Assembly: GCF_040545875.1 (NCBI RefSeq)
Contig: NZ_JBEPMR010000008.1
Length of the DNA stretch: 64,000 nt
Source of the DNA: Faecalicatena_A orotica
GTDB lineage: Bacteria; Bacillota; Clostridia; Lachnospirales; Lachnospiraceae
Strand: one strand, 5' to 3'
The notes under the pieces are model-generated. The model was given only the letters and a program-made list of their open reading frames with translations, searched no databases and was not told where the DNA came from. Below, piece by piece: positions 52,234-60,811 of the stretch. How positions within the stretch are numbered: the first letter of the stretch is position 1; every line of letters starts with the position of its first letter. The position numbers were made by a program, and so were the translations under genes.

Positions 52234-54306
52234 CTACATTCCCAGCATCGCCAGAAGCGGTGCTACCAAACAGTCAATAATCTTGATACCGGCAAACGGT
52301 ACAATGATACCGCCAAGTCCATAGATGCCCATATTCTTAAACAGCATCCGTTCTGCGCTCATCGGTTTGTATTTTACGCCCCGCATTGCAATCGGGATCA
52401 GACAAGGTATGATAATTGCATTAAATATAAGAGCCGACAAAATAGCAGACATTGGGGTTGCAAGATTCATAATATTAAGCATCTGCATCTGGGGAATCAC
52501 AAGTGTGAACATTGCCGGAATAATTGCAAAATATTTCGCCACGTCATTTGCAATACTGAAGGTGGTGAGAGAGCCTCTTGTTATGAGCAGCTGTTTTCCA
52601 ATTTCCACCACTTCCAGAATTTTTGTCGGGTCAGAGTCCAGATCCACCATATTTGCAGCCTCCTTAGCTGCTGATGTACCTGAGTTCATCGCAAGCCCTA
52701 CATCTGCCTGTGCCAGGGCCGGTGCGTCGTTTGTGCCGTCACCGGTCATGGCTACAAGTTTTCCTTCTGCCTGTTCTTTCTTAATGGCTTCAATCTTATC
52801 CTCCGGCCTGCATTCAGCGATAAATCCGTCAACACCGGCTTCTTTTGCTATAGTTGCAGCAGTAAGCGGGTTGTCACCGGTACACATAATCGTCTTGATA
52901 CCAATATCTCTTAGTCTCTGGAACCGCTCAACGAGCCCTGGCTTTACCGTATCCTTCAGGTATATAACACCATAGATTACACTGTCAGCCTCCACAACAA
53001 GCGGAGTACCTCCTAGCGACGCTATGCGCTCGACAATATCATCAAGATCTTCCGGAATTATTCCGCCCTTTTCAGACACCCGCTCTTTGATCGCATCCGC
53101 CGCCCCTTTTCTTATCTTGGAGCCGCTTGCCAGGTTCGCACCTGACATCTTGGACTGTGCCGTGAATTCAATGAATTCCAGCTGGTCTGCGGCGCTGTCA
53201 TCGATTTTGGTGCCTATAGTGCGGGCCAGCTCCACCGTTGATTTTCCTTCCGGCGTAGGGTCACACAGGGAGGTCAGAACCGCATAGTCAATCAGATCCT
53301 CCTTTGACTTCCCATTCACTGGGTAAAACTCTGCTGCCAGACGGTTCCCGAATGTAATGGTTCCTGTCTTGTCGAGGATCATTGTATCCACATCTCCGCA
53401 TGCTTCTACTGCCTTGCCGGACATCGCAATGACATTAAATCTTGTGACACGGTCCATTCCTGCAATACCAATCGCCGATAACAGGCCGCCTATAGTAGTA
53501 GGAATCAGGCAGACCAGCAGGGCAATCATAGTAGATATCGGAATCTGCACTCCGGAATATGTTGAGAACGGGTACAGGCAGACTACTACAATTAGAAAAA
53601 TGATAGTCAGTCCTACAAGCAGTGTATTAAGCGCAATTTCATTCGGTGTCTTCTGGCGTGACGCACCTTCTACAAGTGCAATCATTTTATCCAGAAAGGA
53701 TTCCCCCGGTTTGGAGGTAATCTTTATTTTCAACCAGTCACTTACGACCGTAGTTCCGCCTGTAACAGATGAAAAATCTGTCCCTGCTTCCCGGGTGACC
53801 GGTGCAGATTCTCCGGTGATCGCTGACTCGTCTACGGAAGCAATTCCTTCGATTACCTCCCCGTCATTGGGAATTACTTCACCTGCTTTGACAAGAACAA
53901 TGTCATCTTTCTTAAGCTGGGAAGCATTCACGGTTGTCTCAGACCCGTCTTTATTGATAAGTCGGGATTTTGTATCCTGCTTTGTCTTTTTAAGGGAAGC
54001 GGCCTGGGCCTTTCCCCGGCCCTCCGCTACAGACTCTGCAAAATTTGCAAATAGTACAGTTATAAAAAGTATGACACAGACAATTCCATTGTACGTTCTT
54101 AAATATCCAAGTGATGCGTCATCGCCGAATATTGTCGGGATAATTGTCATGATAAGAGTCAGAAGGCAGCCGGCCTCCACAACAAACATAACCGGATTCT
54201 TTATCATATATTTTGGATTTAGCTTCTGGAACGCACCAATAATAGAACTTTTTAAAATGTCCCTTGTCACGAACTTTGATTTTTCTTGTTTCTTAGACAT
54301 TTTCAT
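52234..54306 (-). CDS. kdpB: K+-transporting P-type ATPase subunit B
   Basis: 690 residues. P-type ATPase motifs: ITGESAPV (actuator domain, ~167), MILDKTGTITFG with the phosphorylated Asp (~309), KGAADAIKERV, and MTGDGTNDAPALAQADVGLAMNSGTSAAKEA (~520). Seven or so membrane segments. It hydrolyses ATP to drive K+ through KdpA under K+ limitation. AAAGGA lies 5 nt before this ATG; a second ATG two codons later is possible. It lies between kdpA and kdpC with short gaps. Confidence 0.97.
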   Translation of the reverse strand: MKMSKKQEKSKFVTRDILKSSIIGAFQKLNPKYMIKNPVMFVVEAGCLLTLIMTIIPTIFGDDASLGYLRTYNGIVCVILFITVLFANFAESVAEGRGKAQAASLKKTKQDTKSRLINKDGSETTVNASQLKKDDIVLVKAGEVIPNDGEVIEGIASVDESAITGESAPVTREAGTDFSSVTGGTTVVSDWLKIKITSKPGESFLDKMIALVEGASRQKTPNEIALNTLLVGLTIIFLIVVVCLYPFSTYSGVQIPISTMIALLVCLIPTTIGGLLSAIGIAGMDRVTRFNVIAMSGKAVEACGDVDTMILDKTGTITFGNRLAAEFYPVNGKSKEDLIDYAVLTSLCDPTPEGKSTVELARTIGTKIDDSAADQLEFIEFTAQSKMSGANLASGSKIRKGAADAIKERVSEKGGIIPEDLDDIVERIASLGGTPLVVEADSVIYGVIYLKDTVKPGLVERFQRLRDIGIKTIMCTGDNPLTAATIAKEAGVDGFIAECRPEDKIEAIKKEQAEGKLVAMTGDGTNDAPALAQADVGLAMNSGTSAAKEAANMVDLDSDPTKILEVVEIGKQLLITRGSLTTFSIANDVAKYFAIIPAMFTLVIPQMQMLNIMNLATPMSAILSALIFNAIIIPCLIPIAMRGVKYKPMSAERMLFKNMGIYGLGGIIVPFAGIKIIDCLVAPLLAMLGM

Positions 54307-54329
54307 TTACATCCTTTTCTTAAAATTTG

Positions 54330-56042
54330 CTAATACCATAGTGTCAGATGCTCCGCAACCGGTCCCAAAGCCAGTGCCGGGAAAAAAGTCAGGGCTGCGA
54401 AGATATATACAATAAATACAAGCAATATTGTAAATACTACATTATCCGTACGCATCGTTCCAATTGAGGCCTTCGTACGTTTCTTGGCAAACAGTGAACC
54501 CGCAATTGCAAGCTGTGCGACGATTGCTATATAACGCCCGAAGAACATTACAAGTCCGGCGGTTATATTCCAGAAGTAGGTATTGTCACTGAGTCCTTCA
54601 AATCCGGAACCGTTATTCGCCGCTGATGAAGAATATTCATATAGTACCTGTGAAAGCCCATGAAAGCCCGGATTCGTGATTCCTTCCAGACCAGCGGGAA
54701 CTGCCAAGGCAAGAGCGGAGAATCCAAGAATCAATAACGGGTGTATAATCAGGACAAGTGCTACCAGCTTCATTTCCTTCCCCTCTATTTTCTTTCCCAG
54801 ATATTCCGGTGTACGGCCTACCATCAGCCCGCAGATAAATACAGTGAGGATGGCGTACATGAGCATGTTCATCAGACCGACACCCTTTCCTCCGAACACA
54901 CAGTTCAGCATCATATGTAACAAAGGTACCATTCCGCCAAGTGGTGTCAGTGTGTCGTGCATATTATTGACTGTACCTGTGGTGAATGACGTAGTGGTAG
55001 TCGTAAAGAGTGCTGACTGGTCAATGCCGAACCGCACTTCCTTTCCTTCCATGCTTCCCATATCCTGGCTGATTCCTGCTGTATCAAGTACCGGATTCCC
55101 GGCTTTTTCAGATACAAAGCAGATGGTTAAACCAATGAGGAAGATTACGGACATAGCAGCAAATATGGTTCTGCCCTGTTTTCCAAACAGAGGTTCTTTT
55201 GCCGTTTTATCTTCTTTTTTCCTGTCCTGACACATCTTGCCGAATGTAAGCACACATGCGCCCGGAAGAATCATCATAGAGATAAGTTCTATAGTGTTTG
55301 TGATAATTGTCGGATTCTCGAACGGTGTGGATGAGTTTGCACCGAGGAATCCGCCTCCGTTGGTTCCCAGATGTTTAATGATTTCCAGCGCCGCGACCGG
55401 TCCCATCGCAAAATCCTGAAGTTTACCAGTTATTGTATTTACTGTAATATTGCCTCCGAATGTTTCAGGGCATCCCTGCCAGATTAATATCAGGCCGAAT
55501 ATGAGAGACCACGGGAGCAGAATACGTGTTGTTATACGAACCATATCCTCATAAAAATTTCCAAGATCCTTGCTTTTGCCGGCAAGTCCCCGTAAAAATG
55601 CCATACATGCAGCATATCCGGAAGCAGCAGATGTGAACATCATGAAAATGATAACAAGCATCTGGCTCAAATAAGAGAGCCCGGATTCCCCGGAATAGTG
55701 CTGCAGGTTCGTGTTTGTCATAAAGCTTATAATTGTATTAAATGAAAGGGTTGGTTCCATCCCTTCTATATGATTGGGGTTTAAAAATAATATATACTGT
55801 AATCTTAAAACGAGATAACCCACAAACACCATGACCGCGTTGGTCATCAACAGACTTAATGTATAATCCTTCCAATTCATTCCTTTTCTATTTATACGGC
55901 AGACTTTATAGATTCTATTATCTACCCTGTCAAAAAAAGGATCTGCAAATGTCTTTTTCTTAACCGCAATATGGTACATATATCTTCCCATAGGTATAAC
56001 GGCCAGAATGAAGACTACTAAAGTCAGCGCAATTTGTAACAT
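54330..56042 (-). CDS. kdpA: K+-transporting ATPase subunit A
   Basis: 570 residues, about ten membrane segments, the channel-like K+-binding subunit. Selectivity-loop sequences are visible: FMTNTNLQHYSGESGLSY (~107), LGTNGGGFLGANSSTPFENP (~227), TTTTSFTTGTVNNMHDTLTPLGG (~343) and EYSSSAANNGSGFEGL (~470). Length is typical. It follows the small kdpF gene by 38 bp. Confidence 0.97.
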   Translation of the reverse strand: MLQIALTLVVFILAVIPMGRYMYHIAVKKKTFADPFFDRVDNRIYKVCRINRKGMNWKDYTLSLLMTNAVMVFVGYLVLRLQYILFLNPNHIEGMEPTLSFNTIISFMTNTNLQHYSGESGLSYLSQMLVIIFMMFTSAASGYAACMAFLRGLAGKSKDLGNFYEDMVRITTRILLPWSLIFGLILIWQGCPETFGGNITVNTITGKLQDFAMGPVAALEIIKHLGTNGGGFLGANSSTPFENPTIITNTIELISMMILPGACVLTFGKMCQDRKKEDKTAKEPLFGKQGRTIFAAMSVIFLIGLTICFVSEKAGNPVLDTAGISQDMGSMEGKEVRFGIDQSALFTTTTTSFTTGTVNNMHDTLTPLGGMVPLLHMMLNCVFGGKGVGLMNMLMYAILTVFICGLMVGRTPEYLGKKIEGKEMKLVALVLIIHPLLILGFSALALAVPAGLEGITNPGFHGLSQVLYEYSSSAANNGSGFEGLSDNTYFWNITAGLVMFFGRYIAIVAQLAIAGSLFAKKRTKASIGTMRTDNVVFTILLVFIVYIFAALTFFPALALGPVAEHLTLWY

Positions 56043-56080
56043 GACTTTTTTTCCTCCTGATTTTATTTACTTTCATATCT

Positions 56081-56158
56081 TTATAATTTTTCTGGGTGAA
56101 CAAGTGCATAAAATAAATATGCCGCCATTAACAGAATAACAATTCCCAGTAATATCAT
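56081..56158 (-). CDS. kdpF: KdpF small membrane subunit
   Basis: A 25-codon gene: one hydrophobic helix (ILLGIVILLMAAYLFYALV) ending in HPEKL. The Y-x3-AL-x-HPEKL end is the KdpF hallmark. AAGGAG lies 7 nt before the ATG, and kdpA starts 38 bp later. KdpF is a lipid-like stabilising peptide of the KdpFABC complex. Easily missed because of size. Confidence 0.92.
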   Translation of the reverse strand: MILLGIVILLMAAYLFYALVHPEKL

Positions 56159-56195
56159 TTCGCGTCTCCTTCCTCTTAGTAGTTCATCTGTCTCG

Positions 56196-56306
56196 CTATT
56201 CGTTATTCCCATTGCCTGTATCCACCTGGCTGCTGCACCAGTTGGTGAAAAGCTTCATTAAGCTGAAGCATACAAACAGTATGGCTATCATAGCCAAATC
56301 CATCAT
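56196..56306 (-). CDS. 36-residue single-helix membrane peptide before kdpF
   Basis: Begins MMDLAMIAILFVCFSLMKLF, i.e. one hydrophobic helix, then TNWCSSQ and a polar tail. The ribosome site GGGAGGAA is well placed (7 nt). It is 37 bp upstream of kdpF on the same strand, without an intervening terminator. I do not recognise a named family. Composition, ribosome site and position make it a credible small subunit or leader gene of the kdp operon. Confidence 0.68.
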   Translation of the reverse strand: MMDLAMIAILFVCFSLMKLFTNWCSSQVDTGNGNNE

Positions 56307-56406
56307 GATAGTTCCTCCCTTCCTCTATTACACAACCTCCTCTACTGGTTCAACAAAAGGATACTGCGGCTGCCATAAATTAGGTATTAGTAAAGAGGCC
56401 GATAAA

Positions 56407-56426
56407 ATAAAGATGCTATAAAGATG
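56407..56426 (-). promoter_or_regulatory. Direct repeat upstream of the kdp operon
   Basis: On the minus strand CATCTTTAT is repeated exactly 11 bp apart, about 100 bp upstream of the first small gene. T-rich direct repeats of this period resemble KdpE-type sites. No clear -10 box is visible next to it. Confidence 0.45.
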
Positions 56427-56451
56427 GAAGGCATATAACTGCCGTGGGCAT

Positions 56452-56484
56452 AAAAAAAACAGGCATTTAACTGCCTGCTTTTTT
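56452..56484. terminator. Terminator after second KdpE-like gene
   Basis: CAGGCA (56460-56465) pairs with TGCCTG (56472-56477). A run of eight A before and six T after let it work on both strands; it closes the regulator gene on the minus strand. Confidence 0.75.
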
Positions 56485-56488
56485 GTGC

Positions 56489-57187
56489 TTATTCATCTGT
56501 TAAACGGTATCCTACTCCGATTTCGGTCAGTATATACCGCGGTTTCGCCGGGCTTTTTTCTATCTTGCGGCGAAGCCCTGCCATGAGGGCACGCAGCGCC
56601 TGTGTATCAGTACCGTAGCCGATACCGTATATTTCTCTTAGAATATACTGGGTTGTAAGTACCTTGCCGATGTTTTTGAAAAATAGTGCCAGAAGATTGT
56701 ATTCCAACGGTGTGACATGGATTTCTGATCCATTCAGGTGGACCAGCCTCTTCTCAAAGTCTATTGATAAATCACCAACGTGTGCTTCCTTTTGTTCTGT
56801 ATGGCTGCCTGCCTTGTACAGGTGCCGCAGGGCCACCCGGATTCGTGCCATCAGTTCCGTGGCAGAGAACGGTTTAGTCAGATAGTCATCCGCACCATTG
56901 TCCAGAGCCAAAGCCTTCTCTTTATCCTGATCACGGGCCGATACCACAATAATCGGCAGTTCCGACCAGCTCCTTACTTTGGTGATTACCTCCATTCCGT
57001 CAAAATCCGGTAAACCCAAATCCAACAGCATCAAATCAATCGGCTCTGACACAAGGGTGGAAAGTGCATTTTGCGCTGTACCAGCGGTTTCCACCTGAAA
57101 ACCGTCCTGCTTCAACGCATAGCAGATAAAGTTGCGAATTTGTGTATCGTCCTCAACAACTAATATTTTTTCATTTCTGAGCGTCAT
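56489..57187 (-). CDS. kdpE: KdpE-like response regulator
   Basis: 232 residues: VVEDDTQIRNFICYAL, phosphoacceptor Asp in LMLLDLGLPDFDGMEV (~residue 54), DYLTKPFSATE, and winged helix ending IEKSPAKPRYILTEIGVGYRL. These match KdpE closely. Encoded next to and upstream of the kdp operon on the same strand, behind its kinase (17-bp overlap). GGAGG 9 nt before the ATG. Likely the direct activator of kdp, in contrast to the paralogue at 47157-47855. Confidence 0.9.
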   Translation of the reverse strand: MTLRNEKILVVEDDTQIRNFICYALKQDGFQVETAGTAQNALSTLVSEPIDLMLLDLGLPDFDGMEVITKVRSWSELPIIVVSARDQDKEKALALDNGADDYLTKPFSATELMARIRVALRHLYKAGSHTEQKEAHVGDLSIDFEKRLVHLNGSEIHVTPLEYNLLALFFKNIGKVLTTQYILREIYGIGYGTDTQALRALMAGLRRKIEKSPAKPRYILTEIGVGYRLTDE

Positions 57188-58709
57188 CCTGTTTTACCTC
57201 CATTGGTAGTGAAAATGAAAATTCGGCGCCGGCCCCGTCTAAACGGTTGCGGGCAGTAATAGTGCCTCCGTGGGCATTTATAACAGATTCACAGATTGCA
57301 AGCCCCAGACCTATGCCACGCTGTGTATCCGTATCTTTTCCGTGTGTCGTATAGAATACCTGAAAGATGCGGGGAATATCTTTTTCTGCGATGCCGCAGC
57401 CGCGGTCTGCCACGGAAAAAACAGCCATATTTTTTCCCTGTTCCACCCATACTGAAACAGTAATATCACCTCCGACAGGAGTGTGCTTTACTGCATTGTC
57501 CAGAAGATTTACCAGTACTTGTATGATGAGACGGGCGTCCATCGGCACGAGCAGCACATCATCTGGGATATTTACAGAGATATCGTAGTCGGGGCGGCGT
57601 TTTGCCATAATTGCAATTGCACTGCCGATTACTTCCTCAACGGCTTCTTCCTGCTTGTCCAGAATCAATTTCCCTTCCTGCAGACGAGTTAAATTTAATA
57701 TATTTTCAACAAGTGCATGGAGCCAGTCCGCATCTTTAAAGATACCTTCAGCCAGAGAATAACGTTCATCATTCTTTTCAGTCATGCCCATCAGCATTTC
57801 ACTGGTTCCCATAATCCCGGAGAGCGGGGTACGAAGGTCATGTGAGATAGCCCGCAAAAGGTTTCCGCGGTAACGCTCCTGTGTTGCCTCTTCGAGTGAA
57901 CGGAGTCTTTCCTGAACACTATGGAAGCGGTCCATTGCCATAGCCGTACTTTCTATCATGGTATGGAGCAGCAGTTTTTGTTCTTCGCTTAACTGCTCAT
58001 TGATTTCTACAGGAATGCGGACAGTCCCCAGAACAGAATCCTGTCCGTGGATCGGCCAGTCACAAAATTCTTCCCCTGCATAATAGGACGTGCGGAGATT
58101 ATCAATGTTGTGTCTCAGTTCGGAACCGTTTTTTATATGGCGGCGTACCAGTTCATGCTCATTTTTTTGCTGAATATAGCCCGTCTCGGGAATTCCACTT
58201 TCATCAAAGCATAAACACGCAGCATGACAGTTAAAAATCTTACTTATGGTATTTACTGCGACATTTACGATTTCATCTATGTCAGAAGTGGCAGCCAAAT
58301 GATTAGTAAGCTGGTAAAGGGCAGTAGTTTCTGCTTCCTTTTCTTTCGCCTCTAACGCGTTTTGTTTAACCTTGGATGTCAGTGCACTGGTTATGATAGA
58401 CGTCAGCGTCATGATTGCAAAAGTGATAAAGTATGTGGGGTCATTTACTGAAAGGGTAAAATAAGGGTCAGTAAAAACATAATTAAATGCAGCGGTAGCT
58501 GCAATTGTGGCAATAATACCATATACATAACCTTTTGTAAAACGTGCCGTTAGAATAACTGATAAAATATACACGACAACAATATTTGTTTCCGGAAAAC
58601 GGAGTGACCGGAACAGCCATCCAGTGACTGTTGCAATTAAGATAAAGCAACACGTAATTAGTGTACAGGTAAGAACCTGTGCTTTCCTACTTTCAATTTT
58701 TTCGCTCAT
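57171..58709 (-). CDS. DUF4118-type histidine kinase (KdpD C-half-like)
   Basis: 512 residues: four-helix DUF4118 membrane part (~12-105), GAF-like domain (~130-270), H-box LRAISHDLRTPLSG (~290), N-box QVLVNLLDNAVKHTPVGG, and G-boxes VADRGCGIAEK, FQVFYT and GIGLGLAICES. The KdpD N-terminal domain is absent, as in the kinase at 47848-49383. AAAGGGG precedes the ATG at 58709; the longer frame has no site. It is the partner of the overlapping KdpE-like regulator. Confidence 0.9.
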   Translation of the reverse strand: MSEKIESRKAQVLTCTLITCCFILIATVTGWLFRSLRFPETNIVVVYILSVILTARFTKGYVYGIIATIAATAAFNYVFTDPYFTLSVNDPTYFITFAIMTLTSIITSALTSKVKQNALEAKEKEAETTALYQLTNHLAATSDIDEIVNVAVNTISKIFNCHAACLCFDESGIPETGYIQQKNEHELVRRHIKNGSELRHNIDNLRTSYYAGEEFCDWPIHGQDSVLGTVRIPVEINEQLSEEQKLLLHTMIESTAMAMDRFHSVQERLRSLEEATQERYRGNLLRAISHDLRTPLSGIMGTSEMLMGMTEKNDERYSLAEGIFKDADWLHALVENILNLTRLQEGKLILDKQEEAVEEVIGSAIAIMAKRRPDYDISVNIPDDVLLVPMDARLIIQVLVNLLDNAVKHTPVGGDITVSVWVEQGKNMAVFSVADRGCGIAEKDIPRIFQVFYTTHGKDTDTQRGIGLGLAICESVINAHGGTITARNRLDGAGAEFSFSLPMEVKQDDAQK

Positions 58710-58744
58710 TGTACTTACCCCTTTCAAGCATGCATCCAGATATA

Positions 58745-58772
58745 AGTATAATATCCTTTTCAGGAAGTACAA
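58745..58772 (-). promoter_or_regulatory. Promoter of the kinase/KdpE pair
   Basis: On the minus strand TTGTAC (58767-58772), 16-bp spacer, TATACT (58745-58750). A near-consensus vegetative promoter, so this pair is probably always expressed, unlike the autoregulated pair. Confidence 0.65.
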
Positions 58773-58854
58773 CACCTTTTTTAATTTTTATTGGACGGAG
58801 GGCCAGATTTTCCTCAATTCTATCACATACATTCCTTAGAAATTTTTAGTTTAT

Positions 58855-60639
58855 CTAAAGGTTCTTTTTTAAAATTCTCCACAGAGTACTTCTGCTGATA
58901 CCAAGCCTTTCGGCTGCTTTTGTTTGATTATTATTTTCATCTGTAAGGACTCGTAGCACTATTTGGTAGGTTATCTCAGAAAGTTTGCCTGACAAATCCA
59001 ATCCGTCCGTAAGGAGGGACTGGTTGTATTTCTTTGGCTCTTTACTGAGCATGTTTTCAGTATTATCCGCAGTAATATAGGGGGTGTTGCAGGTAATGAC
59101 AAGTTCTCTGACAATGCGTTTGAATTGGGTCAGATTGTTCGGCCAGTCATATTCTTCTAGAATTTTTATCGCATCAGTTTCAAACCCTGTAATCTGCTTT
59201 CCTGTCTGCATATTGACCTCATTGATGTAAAGGCTGCATAAGCTTGGAATATCCGCCAGCCGTTCCCTGAGTGGAGGTAATCTCAAAGTAAGGCAGGATA
59301 TGTGACTTGTAAGGTAACTGAAAAAACTATTTGTTTCAGTGTTATTGGTGGAGTTCAATGAAAATAGTAGGTAGTTCCTTTTTAAAAGGTTAGAGTATTC
59401 GATGAACTCGATAAGTGATTCTACTTGAGGTTTCCCAAGTGCATCAATATTGTTAAAGAAGATTGTACAGTTATCTTTAAGCAAAGGTGAATCCGGGCTT
59501 GTTGTAAAGGTTTTCCAGTATTGAGAGGATACTTTGCCGCACAGAATGGTATATATTGGAAATCCGTGAAAACGGCTCTCCTGATATAATATAGATGCGG
59601 CTTTTGATTTGCCGGTCCCGGGTTCTCCTAGAATAAGAATAGGCTGTGGTGCATTTTGGGCATATTGACTGATTGTATGCTTCAGACCGCCAAGGGAATT
59701 TGCACTATTGAAATACGCGTTATAAAAGTCTGGGATGTCAGACCCCCCTTCATTGATTTCTATTGCCCCGCTGTTCATATACTGTGGCATGGGCGAGGAC
59801 GCAATAAAAATAAAAAGATATTTTTGATTCTGAACTGTCTCTTGTCTGGAAGAAAAAAGGTACATTTTATTATTGATATTTTGTTCAGCAGTAAAAGTAG
59901 CAGAGCCCCAAAATGTGGTAAGCATTCTGGAAATATATTTAAATACTGCTGTATTTTCATCTGTATCATCCATAGAACTATACAGTGTATTATTATTTGA
60001 ATCGAGTATAATAGCAGTCTCTGGTGAAGATGAAAGTGCCTGTGTAAATATTCTTAACTGTTGTTTAATGTGCGTGTAGCTTCGGCTCACTTTTAAAGCC
60101 TGGTCAAATGCATTTTCAATACTTTCAGTACCGGAAGTAATGAGGATGGCATTGAGCCCAAGGGAACGAGAAAGGTTATAGACAATAGTATCACAGAGAA
60201 TAATCTGGCACTTTTTTTGCTGAAGCCGTTCTAATGTGGTCAGAGCGTGCTCTTTACTGGTTACAGTAATAATTTCAGATTTGTACCGGAGTAAATCACA
60301 TAATATTGCTGCACAGGATGTTATGCCTGAAAAACCTACGATAGCGACTGACTTCCCATAACCCTCTGCAAGTTTAAGACCGCGTAGGATATCATATACA
60401 GAAAATGAAATTTCAATGACTGGAATAGTGGTATTTTTAGAAAGCAGCTCCGCAGTTTGACCGCGGGATATGATAACATCAAAGTTTTTTTTATTCAGGT
60501 GTTTTACAATATTAACGCCTTCGTTTAAATCCGCCTCATAGACAGTTAATTCTATCGTGTTTCGTCTCTTTCCTAAGAGAAGGATTAATTCATACATCCC
60601 TCGATATGGTGCAATTGCTAAGATTTTTGTTTTTTCCAT
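58855..60639 (-). CDS. PrpR-type AAA+ transcriptional regulator without GAFTGA motif
   Basis: 594 residues. N-terminal PrpR_N-like sensor (~1-170, with IISRGQTAELL and VYDILRGLKLAEGYGKSVAIVGFSG), a linker, an AAA+ domain with ILGEPGTGKSKAASIL (Walker A, ~340) and TIFFNNIDALGK (Walker B region, where DE is replaced), then a Fis-type HTH (NNQTKAAERLGISRSTLWRIL). In sigma-54 activators the segment after Walker A has ELFGxxxGAFTGA; here it is missing (CGKVSSQYWKTF). It therefore probably does not act with sigma-54. The start at 60639 follows AAAGGGG. Divergent from the PdxA2-kinase-GntP operon, which it should control. Confidence 0.9.
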   Translation of the reverse strand: MEKTKILAIAPYRGMYELILLLGKRRNTIELTVYEADLNEGVNIVKHLNKKNFDVIISRGQTAELLSKNTTIPVIEISFSVYDILRGLKLAEGYGKSVAIVGFSGITSCAAILCDLLRYKSEIITVTSKEHALTTLERLQQKKCQIILCDTIVYNLSRSLGLNAILITSGTESIENAFDQALKVSRSYTHIKQQLRIFTQALSSSPETAIILDSNNNTLYSSMDDTDENTAVFKYISRMLTTFWGSATFTAEQNINNKMYLFSSRQETVQNQKYLFIFIASSPMPQYMNSGAIEINEGGSDIPDFYNAYFNSANSLGGLKHTISQYAQNAPQPILILGEPGTGKSKAASILYQESRFHGFPIYTILCGKVSSQYWKTFTTSPDSPLLKDNCTIFFNNIDALGKPQVESLIEFIEYSNLLKRNYLLFSLNSTNNTETNSFFSYLTSHISCLTLRLPPLRERLADIPSLCSLYINEVNMQTGKQITGFETDAIKILEEYDWPNNLTQFKRIVRELVITCNTPYITADNTENMLSKEPKKYNQSLLTDGLDLSGKLSEITYQIVLRVLTDENNNQTKAAERLGISRSTLWRILKKNL

Positions 60640-60668
60640 AACCGTCACCCCTTTTTGATTGTTTTAAA

Positions 60669-60777
60669 ATGAAACGAAATATAATAAATAATGATAAATG
60701 TATTGAAATGAAACAATAATAATGTAAAACATAACTTAAATTAAAGCTGTAATATCATTATAGTATAGATATGAAAC
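60669..60777 (+). promoter_or_regulatory. Divergent control region with ATGAAAC repeats
   Basis: ATGAAAC occurs at 60669-60675, 60708-60714 and 60771-60777. A possible promoter for the right-hand operon is TTAAAG (60741-60746), 17 bp, TATAGA (60764-60769). No -24/-12 (TGGC...TGC) sigma-54 element is visible. Confidence 0.45.
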
Positions 60778-60811
60778 AAAAACAAATGCTTTTTGAAAAG
60801 GGAGGGAAAAT

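Noticed and set aside
53357..54415. Plus-strand 352-codon open frame opposite kdpB/kdpA
   Set aside because: Mirror of the kdpB reading frame: no ribosome site, low-complexity composition, and it ends inside kdpA.
56330..56460. c-di-AMP (ydaO) riboswitch before the kdp operon
   Set aside because: The space is short and none of the conserved ydaO segments could be found.
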